DNA of 47,102 nt from JAHECQ01 sp047638695 (GTDB taxonomy: Bacteria > Actinomycetota > Acidimicrobiia > Acidimicrobiales > SZUA-35). The notes under the pieces are model-generated. The model did not search any database and was not told where the DNA came from. It was given only the letters and a program-made list of their open reading frames with translations. Both the position numbers and the translations under genes were made by a program. Location: contig JBLINY010000028.1 of the NCBI GenBank assembly GCA_047638695.1, forward strand, positions 1 to 47,102. Direction: 5' to 3'. Within the stretch, counting starts at the first letter, position 1, and every line of letters begins with the position of its first letter. Positions 1 through 7,990 of this stretch are shown piece after piece.

Positions 1-162
1 GCTGGTCTTCCTCGCTTGGCCATCCGGGCTCCTCGTCGTTGGTGTCTTTGAGTCCACCAACACCTCCGAGACTACAAAATTCCCGAAACCACCAAATACA
101 TCACCAAATTCCGTGTCAGCACACTAGGAGATGCTTCCTTGGAGGCAGTCCTAGGAAGAGTC

Positions 163-522
163 CTATGAGACGGAGGTGCGGATGGCTTTGCGTGCTCGAG
201 CCAGTTGGTCGGCCACAACGGTCCGCGACGACCGCGTGGGCTCCGCAGCTTGGTCGTAGCTGTACCCGCACACATCGATCAGCCAGAGACTCTTTGCTTC
301 GGGGAAAGGAAGAGTGCTGGTTGCCGACCGAACTCGCTGAGCGAGCTCTGCTGGGTCTGACGTGTCGTCGGCAAAGGGGTCTCGACGCGGGGTGTCGTCG
401 ATTCGTAGTTGTGCTCGTCTGGGAAAGTACCGGTGGCGCTTCTCTCCGAGGTTGGTGAATACGGAAAACTCTGTTGCATGGGCCAAGGCCCCCAACGTCT
501 CGACGCACAACTCAATTGCCAC
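163..522 (-). pseudogene. possible ECF sigma-factor remnant (region 4-like)
   Basis: An open frame of about 119 codons follows the carboxyltransferase gene on the same strand. Its last 50 residues resemble sigma-70 region 4: a leucine-rich stretch, then GYSYDQAAE and a helix ending LARARKAIR, as in ECF factors (typically GLSYEEAAE...RLARARRALR). The upstream part (FTNLGEKRHRYF, then RIDDTP) loosely recalls the end of region 2, but no complete region 2 is visible and no convincing start exists. GTG at 522 is arbitrary, because the frame stays open into the neighbouring gene. This is probably a decayed or truncated ECF factor. It could also be a chance open frame in GC-rich DNA. Bases 1-162 hold nothing I can assign. 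Confidence 0.35.
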
Positions 523-592
523 GACCGAATGGTACTGCCGGCCCAGGGAGCAAGCTGGTCGGCCCCGGCTCTTGGCGGTTGAGGGACGATCC

Positions 593-2149
593 CTAGGGGA
601 GGTAGGGAAGCGGGGCCGGGCCAAGCTGTTCGGCAAGGATCTTCTGGGCGTCGGCGACGAACTCGGCCACAAGCGGTCGGGTTTCTGCCGGGTCGATGAT
701 GTCCTGACCGGTTGCCTCGGCCGTTCGGAACGGCGAAGCCAAGGCGTTGAGTCGGTCCTCGATCTCTTGGCGCTTTGCGTCTGAGTCGTCGGCCGTTTCG
801 ATTTCACGTCGGTAGGCGGCCGCTGCTCCGCCCGAGATATGCATCGAGCCCCATCGTGCATTCGGCCAGGCGTAGCGGCGAAACATGCCGCTGGGCCGGT
901 GTTGGCACTGGCCGGCGACGCCGTAGAGGCGGCGCAACACGACGGTCATCCACGGCATGCGGGTCATGCACGTCATGGCGACCAGTCGAGCCCCAGCTCG
1001 TTCGATGCCCTGTTTCTCTGATTCAAGGCCAACCTGAAAGCCGGGCTCGTCGGCGAAGGAGATGAGCGGCAGATGGAACGTGTCGCAAAGCTGCATCAGA
1101 CGCATCACCTTGCTGCCCCCGGCCACGTCGGTCGATGCTCCGAACCGAGGGTTGTTCGTCATGACGCCCACCGGCATGCCACCGATTCGGGCGAGTCCGG
1201 TGATGCGGTTTTTGCCGTAGTCGGGGGCGATCTCGAAGAACGAGCCCTTATCGAGCACGAGCTCGAGCACGCGATGGGCATCGTGGATACGACGGGGGTT
1301 ATCGGGAATCAACGTGCGGAGCTCGGGCTCGATCCGGTCGACCGGATCGTCGCAGTCGACTACCGGAGCTGTTTCGAACACGCTTGAGGGTAAGTAGGAG
1401 AGGAAGCGCTTGATCTGGTCGAGAGCGTCTTGTTCCGATGTCGCAAGGTTGTCGATACAGCCACTGATCCGAGTGTGGATCTCTGGCCCGCCCAGCTCCT
1501 CTTTGGTGATGTCGTAGCCGAGGGCTGCTTTCACCACCGGTGGGCCGCCGGGGAAGATCTGGCTGGTTCCCTCGACCATGACGTTCCAGTGGGCCATGCA
1601 GGCGTTCACCGCTGGCAGCCCTGCCACCGAGCCCATGACGGCCGACACCACCGGCACGGTGTTCAGCAGTTGAACATCGGGGAGGGTGAACGAGTTGCCA
1701 TCAGGAAGGTAGGTGCGGCCAATTTCTTCGAAGCTGCGAACGCTGCCACCGGCGGCATCGAGCAGCCGGATGTACGGCAGGTGCCACTCTCGGGCCCGCT
1801 CGGGAGGTCGCAGCTCTTCGCCCAGACCGCCGTGAATACCGCCAGCAGATCCACCCCGCACGGTAAAGTCGCCGCCGTTGATTACTACCTTGCGGCCGTC
1901 AATGAGCGCCGTGCCGTTCACCTCGCCCTTCGGGGTGAAGTCGACCAGCTCATTTTTCTCGCCGTAGGTGGCACGGCCCATCAGGCCGCCGAACTCACGG
2001 AATGAACCCTCGTCGACGAGCAGATCTAAGCGCTCGCGAACGGTCAACTTGCCTCGGCCATGATGAAAGTCGATCGAGTCTTGGCCGCCCATCTGGGCTG
2101 CAAGCTCGCGTCGCTGCCGCAGTTCCTCGATGCCGTCGACGTTGGTCAT
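593..2149 (-). CDS. acyl-CoA carboxylase carboxyltransferase (beta) subunit
   Basis: This 518-residue protein is the carboxyltransferase half of a biotin-dependent acyl-CoA carboxylase, which transfers CO2 from carboxybiotin to propionyl-, acetyl- or a related acyl-CoA in the cytoplasm. It shows the usual N-terminal RGKLTVRERLDLLVDEGSF region, a first crotonase-like half with GSVAGLPAV, and a second half with PDNPRRIHDAHRVLE and FADEPGFQVGLESE. The length matches the family (510-530). The start at 2149 is preceded by a perfect Shine-Dalgarno; the frame stays open 97 codons further upstream, but that extension has no family similarity. No biotin carboxylase/BCCP gene is nearby, so the substrate is unknown. 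It could also belong to a methylmalonyl-CoA decarboxylase-type complex. Confidence 0.9.
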   Translation of the reverse strand: MTNVDGIEELRQRRELAAQMGGQDSIDFHHGRGKLTVRERLDLLVDEGSFREFGGLMGRATYGEKNELVDFTPKGEVNGTALIDGRKVVINGGDFTVRGGSAGGIHGGLGEELRPPERAREWHLPYIRLLDAAGGSVRSFEEIGRTYLPDGNSFTLPDVQLLNTVPVVSAVMGSVAGLPAVNACMAHWNVMVEGTSQIFPGGPPVVKAALGYDITKEELGGPEIHTRISGCIDNLATSEQDALDQIKRFLSYLPSSVFETAPVVDCDDPVDRIEPELRTLIPDNPRRIHDAHRVLELVLDKGSFFEIAPDYGKNRITGLARIGGMPVGVMTNNPRFGASTDVAGGSKVMRLMQLCDTFHLPLISFADEPGFQVGLESEKQGIERAGARLVAMTCMTRMPWMTVVLRRLYGVAGQCQHRPSGMFRRYAWPNARWGSMHISGGAAAAYRREIETADDSDAKRQEIEDRLNALASPFRTAEATGQDIIDPAETRPLVAEFVADAQKILAEQLGPAPLPYLP

Positions 2150-2157
2150 GGTGGGTG

Positions 2158-2164
2158 CCTCCTT
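2158..2164 (-). promoter_or_regulatory. Shine-Dalgarno fixing the carboxyltransferase start
   Basis: On the minus strand AAGGAGG lies 8 bases before the ATG at 2149. It decides between this start and the long upstream extension. The rest of 2165-2444 shows no gene that I can support. Confidence 0.8.
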
Positions 2165-2444
2165 GGCTGGCCAATTGGGCCGTTGGCTCACTCTAGGTTT
2201 TGGCCGGTCCCAAGGAGTAGCCGTCAGCCTTGACCCGATGGCCTCGGCGTACTCGGCCGTTAGTTTGTCAGCCGTGGTTCGTGACAGGCCCGGCGAAATT
2301 GTGGATGCCCTCGTCCGGGCTGCGGTGGGGGCTCTGGCCGGTGGCCGGGCAATTCCCCAAACCTCAGGTTCGAGTTCGATCTGATTCTGCCTTGATAATG
2401 CTTGGTGTCGGTCTTCGGGCACGGATGGTGTTGCCAGCAAGAAC

Positions 2445-3281
2445 TCACTCGCTGACGAAGCCGGCTCGCTTCAAGGCAGCCAGCACGCTCTCGCCGAGAT
2501 CGGGGTCCATGGGCTGACGAGGAGCGAACGTGGTCGAAGCAAGCCAGCCTTTCGTTGTCTCAGCATCAAGCCCGTATCGAGCCATGATCTCCTCAACAAC
2601 CGAGGAACGAGCATGGAGTGCGGTTGCCTCAGCGACCACGGTGTCAACCAATCGTCCAACCTCAACGGTCCGGCCAGTGAGGACCTCAGTCCGGGCCGCG
2701 ATCACAAACGATGGCCACGGGGTTGGGAAGGTTCCAAGCTGGCGAAACTCGCCAGCGTCGACGAGCGGCCTCGTCATGAACCGATCCCACAGAAACACCT
2801 CCGATTCGCCCGCAGCGAAGGATTGGCGGGCCCCCTCAAGACCCCCAGTGACCACAAACTGGTCCTCCGGCAGTGCCCATCCTTTGGCCTCGGCAAGGAT
2901 GTATACGATCAGGTGTGAGCCCGACCCGTGACGCGAAATGGCGATCGGACGACCGGCCAACTCATCCTCACTCGTGAGGTCCGAAGATGCTGGGACAAAC
3001 ACGCCCCACTCGAGTGGTGAGCTCACGTAGACCTGCATGATCGTGACGTCGAGGCCCTCTGCGGTGGCAGAGATGGTTCCCTCGGTCAGAATGCTCACGA
3101 TGTCGAGAGAGCCGTCGGCAAGTCCGGCAAGCATTTCACCGGTCCCGCCGAGCTGATCGTTCCATTCGAGATCGAGGCCGTCGGTTGCCGGGGATTCCAT
3201 AGCCAAATGCCACGGAAGGTTGAAATACTCGGGCACTCCGCCAAGATGCAACGGGCCCGAGGCAAGGTTGGACGTCGCCAT
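2445..3281 (-). CDS. substrate-binding-like protein (NMT1/THI5 or SsuA-like fold), no signal peptide
   Basis: This 278-residue protein resembles periplasmic substrate-binding proteins of the NMT1/THI5/SsuA group. It has an N-terminal strand leading to a VPEYFNLPWHLA segment, then GTGEMLAGLADGSLDIVSIL, which matches the family's 'gaxxmxxALxxGxxDxa' region, and a later GSGSHLIVYILAE ligand-loop-like segment. No signal peptide, lipobox or Tat motif is present at the N-terminus, and no ABC permease or ATPase gene is adjacent. It is therefore probably cytoplasmic: a solute-sensing or enzyme-like member rather than a transporter component. The start ATG at 3281 is the only reasonable one. It is divergent from the MFS gene, with about 235 bp between them. 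Confidence 0.75.
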   Translation of the reverse strand: MATSNLASGPLHLGGVPEYFNLPWHLAMESPATDGLDLEWNDQLGGTGEMLAGLADGSLDIVSILTEGTISATAEGLDVTIMQVYVSSPLEWGVFVPASSDLTSEDELAGRPIAISRHGSGSHLIVYILAEAKGWALPEDQFVVTGGLEGARQSFAAGESEVFLWDRFMTRPLVDAGEFRQLGTFPTPWPSFVIAARTEVLTGRTVEVGRLVDTVVAEATALHARSSVVEEIMARYGLDAETTKGWLASTTFAPRQPMDPDLGESVLAALKRAGFVSE

Positions 3282-3489
3282 GGGCGAGACCCTAGCGATC
3301 TGCGCGACGGAGACAGATTTGATCCTCGTCCGGATCGCAACACGGTTGATTCACTGGCGAGCAAAAGGCCGTTTTGGCTGCTCTGACGGGCGCGACGTCA
3401 GGAAGGACTCTCGAAGGATCATCAGGATGATGTGTTGACAGTCTCGGCCCGTCGTTCGTCGCAGCCCCAGCAGAAAATGGTGGGCGTTC

Positions 3490-3505
3490 GGTATCGTTCG
3501 ATACC
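3490..3505. promoter_or_regulatory. inverted repeat, candidate operator before MFS gene
   Basis: GGTATCG-TT-CGATACC is a perfect 7-bp inverted repeat with a 2-base spacer. It ends 11 bases before the GTG start of the MFS gene, where the core promoter would lie. That makes it a plausible binding site for a dimeric repressor, though no regulator gene is adjacent. The rest of the 3282-3489 intergenic region shows only a TTGACA at 3435-3440 with no matching -10. Confidence 0.5.
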
Positions 3506-3516
3506 ACACTCACGAG

Positions 3517-4713
3517 GTGGAGGTTCTGCGAAGAAAGCTGCTGGTGCTGGCGTTTTTCGATGAGTTCGTCCCTCTCTATACCCTCTTCGCTCTTTGGTGG
3601 CAGGACAATGGGATCAGCACCGCCCGTATCTCGCTGGTGTTTGCCCTTTGGGCCACGGTCTCGCTGGTGCTCGAAATTCCCAGTGGGGCACTGGCCGATC
3701 AGATTGATCGACGCTTGGTAATCGGGGCGGCCTATTTGCTTCGGATGGCGGGGATCGCGTCGTTTCTGATCTGGCCGACCTTGGCGGGCGTTGTGATCGG
3801 ATCGATCCTCTGGGCGACCCACGATGCGCTGGCCTCCGGTGCGTGGGAAGCCATGATCTATGACGAGCTGGAACGGTTGGGCGAGGGAGACAGTTACTCG
3901 GCCGTAATGGCTCGGCTCACTCAGGCCGCATGGGTAGCGGTTGCCGTCTCGGCTGTCGTTGCGTGGGCTTTGGTTGGGACCCTCGGCATTACTGGCGTTG
4001 GCTGGATGTCCGTCGCCCTGCTGATGGTGGCGCTGGTGCTGGTTCTGAGGTTGCCAAAGGCCCCGGCGGTGGAAGAAGCGGACGAAGTCAGCGGCTTCCG
4101 GGCTTGGGTGACGACGCTGCGGCGAGGAGTTTCCGATGCTCGAACCGTGCCGTCCCTGGGTCGGCTCGTGGTGCTGGGCTCGTTGCTCGAGACGCTGACG
4201 CTGATCGAGGAGTACATCCCCTTCCTGGCTCGCCGGGCCGGAGCGGCCGACAACACGGTGCCCATAATCCTGGGATTGGCCTGGCTTGGCTTTGTAGCCG
4301 GTGCTGAATTGGCGGCCCGTCGCCCGGATCTTGCTCGGCAAACCCAGGCCTTCACCATGGTTGGCGCGGTCGTCGTCGCGGTCGTGGCCATCCAGGGACG
4401 TGGTAGTCCGTTTCTTGTTGTGGGCCTCGCCTTCCTGCACCTCTCGGCGCAGTCATCGATGGTGCTCACCGATGCCCGATTGCAGGAACGGGCAACAGGC
4501 GCAGTGCGGGCGACGATCACGAGCGTTCGCGGCTTTCTCACCGGCGTGCTGACGTTGCTGGCCTTTGTGATGATGAGCGCCCTCGATAGAGGAGGAGACG
4601 TACGGCTGGGGTTGTTCGTCCTCCTTGTTCCCGCCCTCGCTAGCGCCGTGCTGCTCTGGCGCTGGCTTCCAACGGCACTGGCTTCCAACAGCACTGACTT
4701 CCAACAGCGCTGA
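3517..4713 (+). CDS. MFS transporter
   Basis: A 398-residue integral membrane protein with about 12 hydrophobic segments of the major facilitator superfamily. The loop after the second segment carries GALADQIDRR, a version of MFS motif A (GxLaDrxxrr). Members of this type are usually proton-driven exporters of drugs or metabolites; the substrate cannot be read from sequence. The GTG start at 3517 has no Shine-Dalgarno and only a weak CACACT 6 bases upstream, so translation may be leaderless. The last 16 codons are built from three copies of a 16-bp repeat, and the TGA stop overlaps the ATG of the nitroreductase gene by one base, indicating co-transcription. Confidence 0.88.
   Translation: MEVLRRKLLVLAFFDEFVPLYTLFALWWQDNGISTARISLVFALWATVSLVLEIPSGALADQIDRRLVIGAAYLLRMAGIASFLIWPTLAGVVIGSILWATHDALASGAWEAMIYDELERLGEGDSYSAVMARLTQAAWVAVAVSAVVAWALVGTLGITGVGWMSVALLMVALVLVLRLPKAPAVEEADEVSGFRAWVTTLRRGVSDARTVPSLGRLVVLGSLLETLTLIEEYIPFLARRAGAADNTVPIILGLAWLGFVAGAELAARRPDLARQTQAFTMVGAVVVAVVAIQGRGSPFLVVGLAFLHLSAQSSMVLTDARLQERATGAVRATITSVRGFLTGVLTLLAFVMMSALDRGGDVRLGLFVLLVPALASAVLLWRWLPTALASNSTDFQQR
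4666..4713 (+). repeat. 16-bp tandem repeat x3 at MFS gene end
   Basis: Three consecutive 16-bp units (CTTCCAACRGCRCTGR) occupy the last 48 bases of the MFS gene, including the stop codon. Because 16 is not a multiple of three, the same DNA is read in three frames, giving LPTAL, ASNST and DFQQR in turn. Confidence 0.9.
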
Positions 4714-5381
4714 TGGCTAAATGCGACGACGAGGTAGCCGTCGTGCCACCCTGGCGCGTGGACGTATTTGAGGTCATCTACAACTGCCGCGCCATGCGCC
4801 GGCTCGATACCCGGGAGGTCCCGGACGAGCTACTGGTCAAATTGGTCGAAGCAGCCAACCAGGCTGCGAGCGGCGGCAACCAGCAACGCGGCCGGTGGAT
4901 CGTCGTGCGAGATGAGCAGCAGAAGCGGGCCATCGCCGATCTGAACCACGCCGAGAGCGCCGAGTTCGTGAAGGCACGGATCGACCGCGACGAGTCGCTC
5001 CCTCATCACGACGCGGTAACTCGTGCTCGCATGCTCGACGCAGTTTTGTATCTGGCTGAGCACATGCACACCTATCCGGCCCTGATCGTTGCCTGCATCG
5101 ATTTTGACGAGCGGCCGAAAGACGTGTCGGCATCGGCTAGTTCGATCTGGCCAGGCGTACAGAACTTGTTGCTGGCGGCTCGGGCGCTTGGCCTCGGCGC
5201 TGTGCCCACCACCTATGCGATCAACCGCCGGGACGAGTTCGAGGCAATTCTTGATCTGCCGCCGACGATGGTCGCCCATGCGTTAATCCCCGTTGGGTTC
5301 CCGCTCGGGAACTTTGGCCCCGTGAAGCGTCAACCGGTCGGTGAAATCATGCGATTCGATCGCTGGTCGAGCCAGCCGTGA
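4713..5381 (+). CDS. nitroreductase family protein
   Basis: A 222-residue FMN-dependent nitroreductase-fold protein, which would reduce a nitro, quinone or similar acceptor with NAD(P)H. The N-terminal CRAMRRLDTREVPDELL matches the family's 'RRSxRxFxxxxVpxe.l' FMN-phosphate motif, followed by AANQAASGGNQQ (the 'A.xApSxxNxQ' region). The central ASSIWPGVQNLLLAARALGL and GAVPTT segments form the dimer and FMN-binding core. The length is normal. The ATG overlaps the stop of the MFS gene, and the kinase gene begins 15 bases downstream, so all three probably form one operon. Its physiological substrate is not evident. Confidence 0.88.
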   Translation: MAKCDDEVAVVPPWRVDVFEVIYNCRAMRRLDTREVPDELLVKLVEAANQAASGGNQQRGRWIVVRDEQQKRAIADLNHAESAEFVKARIDRDESLPHHDAVTRARMLDAVLYLAEHMHTYPALIVACIDFDERPKDVSASASSIWPGVQNLLLAARALGLGAVPTTYAINRRDEFEAILDLPPTMVAHALIPVGFPLGNFGPVKRQPVGEIMRFDRWSSQP

Positions 5382-5396
5382 TCGAAGGGGGCGCCG

Positions 5397-6380
5397 GTGC
5401 CGATTGGTTCTGACGGACTCGTCGGCTACGAGATTGAAGCCAATATTGGAGCGGGTGGCTTTGCCACGGTGTATCGCGCACGCGATCTCGCACACGGCAG
5501 GCGGGTCGCCATCAAGGTGATCAGCAGCGAACTCGATGAAACCGAGCGTCGCCGTTTCGATCGAGAACGTCAGGCCATCGGTCAGCTGGCCGATCATCCC
5601 AATGTCGTGCCCGTGTTCGATTCAGGGGTGACAGCACAGGGCGAGGCTTACCTGATCCTTGAGTACGCGCCGGGCGGCTCGTTGGCTGACCGCCTCGGTA
5701 GCAAGGGTCCATTCCCGTGGTCTGACGCGGTTGACATCATCGATGCCATCGGTGGCGCCGTCGAGGCGGCCCATGCGGTCGGCATCCGTCACCGCGACAT
5801 CAAGCCCGAGAACATCCTGGTCTCGCACTACGGAGCGGTGAAGCTGACCGACTTCGGTATCGCCAGCGTCGCGACATCTACGACCACGACAACCTCTGCA
5901 TCAGTCACACTCGCACACAGTCCCCCAGAGCTCCTCGAAGGTGCTGAGCCGACCGATATGGCTGACGTGTACAGCCTGGCCTCCACCTTCCATCATCTGG
6001 TGGCTGGCCGGCGGCCGTTCCACCGCGACGGCGATACTGACATTCGGGCCCCCTCACCCGCATCGTCACTGAGCGTCCACCTTCGCTGCGCCCCTACAGT
6101 GTTCCGGGGCCAATCGATGAGGTCATCGCCAACGCTATGGCCAAGGTGCCGACCGATTGGTATCTGTCGGTGGTCCAGTTCCGACAGGCGCTCACGGGTG
6201 CTGCCAGCGCAGCTAGGGCGGGCAGCGCGACCGGGCCGTCCGTGGGGATCGAGTCAACGACTCCTCCGATGGCGGCTTCTGGGGTCACGATTGTGTCGAT
6301 GCCCGAGGCGGCGTCGCCCAGTTTCACCGTCAAGGGAAAGGGGCCCGCGACGTCGCGTCGGCCTCGGCCGCTGGCTCTGA
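5397..6380 (+). CDS. Ser/Thr protein kinase domain, frameshifted from its C-terminal half
   Basis: This PknB-type Hanks kinase starts at a GTG preceded by AAGGGGG. The glycine loop is IGAGGFATVY (residues 17-26), the ATP lysine is K40 in VAIKVI, the catalytic loop HRDIKPEN is near residue 131 and DFG near 152. The domain reads well to GRRPFHRDGDTDI (about residue 216). After that the frame gives arginine/serine-rich nonsense to 6380, while the expected continuation (PLTRIVTERPPSLRPYS) appears one base back in the frame ending at 7402. Adding one C to the C5 run at 6049-6053 restores one 669-residue protein. The original product is a membrane receptor kinase. It is the third gene of an MFS-nitroreductase-kinase operon. 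Confidence 0.85.
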   Translation: MPIGSDGLVGYEIEANIGAGGFATVYRARDLAHGRRVAIKVISSELDETERRRFDRERQAIGQLADHPNVVPVFDSGVTAQGEAYLILEYAPGGSLADRLGSKGPFPWSDAVDIIDAIGGAVEAAHAVGIRHRDIKPENILVSHYGAVKLTDFGIASVATSTTTTTSASVTLAHSPPELLEGAEPTDMADVYSLASTFHHLVAGRRPFHRDGDTDIRAPSPASSLSVHLRCAPTVFRGQSMRSSPTLWPRCRPIGICRWSSSDRRSRVLPAQLGRAARPGRPWGSSQRLLRWRLLGSRLCRCPRRRRPVSPSRERGPRRRVGLGRWL

Positions 6381-7402
6381 TGCTTGCCGCCGGGGTGGCT
6401 CTCGTTGTTCTTGGCGCCGCTGCTGTGGCGTGGCGACTGACATCAGATCCGGGCGGGGAAACAGTGGAGCCGACTGCCCCTCGCGTGGCTGGAACGGTGG
6501 TTTCCCGAACTCGTGAGACTACTGCGGCACCCACTCACGTTGTCACTGATATTGCTGTTGGTGACGGGCCAGTGGCCGGCGCGGCAAGCGACGACAGCGT
6601 GCGGGTTCCAAATTTCCGGTCGGACTCAGTGTCGAGGATCGACATAGCGACTGGTCAGGTCGTTGCCACGGTCGCGGTCGATGCTGGGCCGTTTACCCTG
6701 GCCATCGACGGTGACGACGTTTGGGTTGCCAGCTTCCAAGCCGGCACGGTGAGTCGTATCGAAGGTGCAACCAACGAGGTGGTGCTTACTGTTGCCACCG
6801 GTGCAGGCCCGTCTGGCCTGTTGGTCGAAGTTGGTGAGACGCCGGGGTCAGCGGTGGCCGCAGGCAACAACATTTGGGTGAACAACCGAGGCTCGGGTTC
6901 CGTCTCACGCATCGACCCCGCCAGCGGCCTTGTGGCCGAGATCTCGGTCGGATTGCAGCCCGACACGCCGGTTGCGTTCCTCGGAAACATTTGGGTATCG
7001 AATAGCGGTTCGAACACAATCAGCCGGATCGACATCGCCTCCAGTGTCGTCGTTGGTCTCATAAAGGTCGGCGACGGTCCGAAGGCCGTCGCAGTCGATG
7101 GATCAACGCTGTGGGTCGCCAACTACGACGATGGCACGGTGAGTCGGATCGAGGCCGATACCGAGGAAGTGCTGACAATTTCGGTAGGCGAAATGCCGTG
7201 GACCCCGGTTGTTGTCGACAGCGTCGTGTGGGTACCGAACACCGGCTCGGGAACCATGAGCCGCATCGACATCCTGACGAACACCGTGGTGGCCACCGTC
7301 GATGTTGGTGCCTTGCCGACGACACCGATCGTGGCTGACAACCAGGTGTGGGTACCTGTTGTCGAGGACAACCGCGTCAGTCGGATCACGCCCGCCAACT
7401 GA
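6137..7402 (+). CDS. C-terminal half of the kinase: TM segment and YVTN-like beta-propeller
   Basis: This open frame is the continuation of the upstream kinase after a one-base frameshift; its true beginning in this frame is near 6047, so ATG 6137 is only a formal start. It contains the end of the kinase C-lobe, a Ser/Pro/Thr linker, one hydrophobic segment (about residues 75-97, LMLAAGVALVVLGAAAVA), and then an extracellular domain. The extracellular part has seven repeats of about 40 residues, each with a SRI(D/E/T) turn and most with a VW(V) strand and an 'xVxVGxxP' segment, which fits a seven-bladed propeller of the YVTN/Virginiamycin-B-lyase-like type. Such domains probably bind ligand or cell wall for the kinase; that role is inferred. 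Confidence 0.8.
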   Translation: MAKVPTDWYLSVVQFRQALTGAASAARAGSATGPSVGIESTTPPMAASGVTIVSMPEAASPSFTVKGKGPATSRRPRPLALMLAAGVALVVLGAAAVAWRLTSDPGGETVEPTAPRVAGTVVSRTRETTAAPTHVVTDIAVGDGPVAGAASDDSVRVPNFRSDSVSRIDIATGQVVATVAVDAGPFTLAIDGDDVWVASFQAGTVSRIEGATNEVVLTVATGAGPSGLLVEVGETPGSAVAAGNNIWVNNRGSGSVSRIDPASGLVAEISVGLQPDTPVAFLGNIWVSNSGSNTISRIDIASSVVVGLIKVGDGPKAVAVDGSTLWVANYDDGTVSRIEADTEEVLTISVGEMPWTPVVVDSVVWVPNTGSGTMSRIDILTNTVVATVDVGALPTTPIVADNQVWVPVVEDNRVSRITPAN

Positions 7403-7476
7403 CCCCGGGATTGCCGATCTGGCCCTTGACCGCGTGCCCGTATCGCAGCCGGCCAGGGGTAGGTACAGCATCGGCG

Positions 7477-7482
7477 TAGCCT
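7477..7482 (+). promoter_or_regulatory. leaderless -10 box before SnoaL-like gene
   Basis: TAGCCT lies 7 bases before the ATG at 7490, and no Shine-Dalgarno is present. This fits a leaderless transcript. Confidence 0.5.
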
Positions 7483-7489
7483 GCGCCCA

Positions 7490-7953
7490 ATGAGCACCTC
7501 GGTTGTGGACATCTTCTATTCGGGCCTTGCCCTCCGCGACAGCGAGGCCATGGTCGCCTGTTACACCGAAGATGTTGTTTTCCAGGACCCTGCGTTTGGC
7601 GAGTTGCGAGGGCGGGACGCGGCGGACATGTGGCGGATGTTGTGCGCCAGCGACACCGACCTCACCCTTGAGCACCATATTCTCGAGGCCCTCGGCGACA
7701 CGGTGCGGACGAACTGGATAGCGACCTACACATTTACCCCAACAGGTAACAGCGTCCGCAACGACATCGAAGCGACGATGACGTTCCGCGATGGCAAGAT
7801 CGTCGATCACCGTGACAATTTCGACATGTGGAAATGGTCGTCGCAAGCGCTCGGCCTGCCAGGAAAGCTCTTGGGCTGGGGCCCCCGTTCCACTCCAAGG
7901 TCCGATCAACAGCCCTTGGAAACCTGGCCACCTTCCAAGCCGAAGCAGCCTGA
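7490..7953 (+). CDS. NTF2-like (SnoaL-fold) protein, frameshifted near the end
   Basis: A small cone-fold protein: YSGLALRDSEAMVACYTEDV, FQDPAFGELRG, then FRDGKIVDHRDNFDMWKWS, all typical of SnoaL-like/NTF2 domains. Members of this size may be isomerases or hydrolases, or may only bind ligands. As literally sequenced the frame runs to 8086, adding about 65 basic residues and overlapping the convergent enoyl-CoA hydratase by 109 bp. Adding one C to the C5 run at 7882-7886 gives LGWGPPFHSKVRSTALGNLA and a stop at 7953, a normal family C-terminus, just before a terminator hairpin. I therefore place the end at 7953. The exact substrate is unknown. Confidence 0.75.
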
Positions 7954-7968
7954 TCGGCCGGTTCGCCG

Positions 7969-7990
7969 GGGCCGCCCTCAGCGGCCCTTT
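7969..7990 (+). terminator. rho-independent-like terminator
   Basis: GGGCCGC-CCTCA-GCGGCCC followed by TTT: a 7-bp GC stem with a 5-base loop, 15 bases after the corrected stop of the SnoaL-like gene. It overlaps the 3' end of the convergent enoyl-CoA hydratase gene. Confidence 0.6.

Noticed and set aside
593..2440. Longer carboxyltransferase reading frame starting at 2440
   Set aside because: The extra 97 residues have no family similarity and a strong Shine-Dalgarno precedes the ATG at 2149.
3292..4440. 382-codon minus-strand frame opposite the MFS gene
   Set aside because: It lies antisense to a clear membrane-protein gene, is rich in His/Arg/Gln and has no recognisable motif; GC-rich codon bias leaves such frames open.
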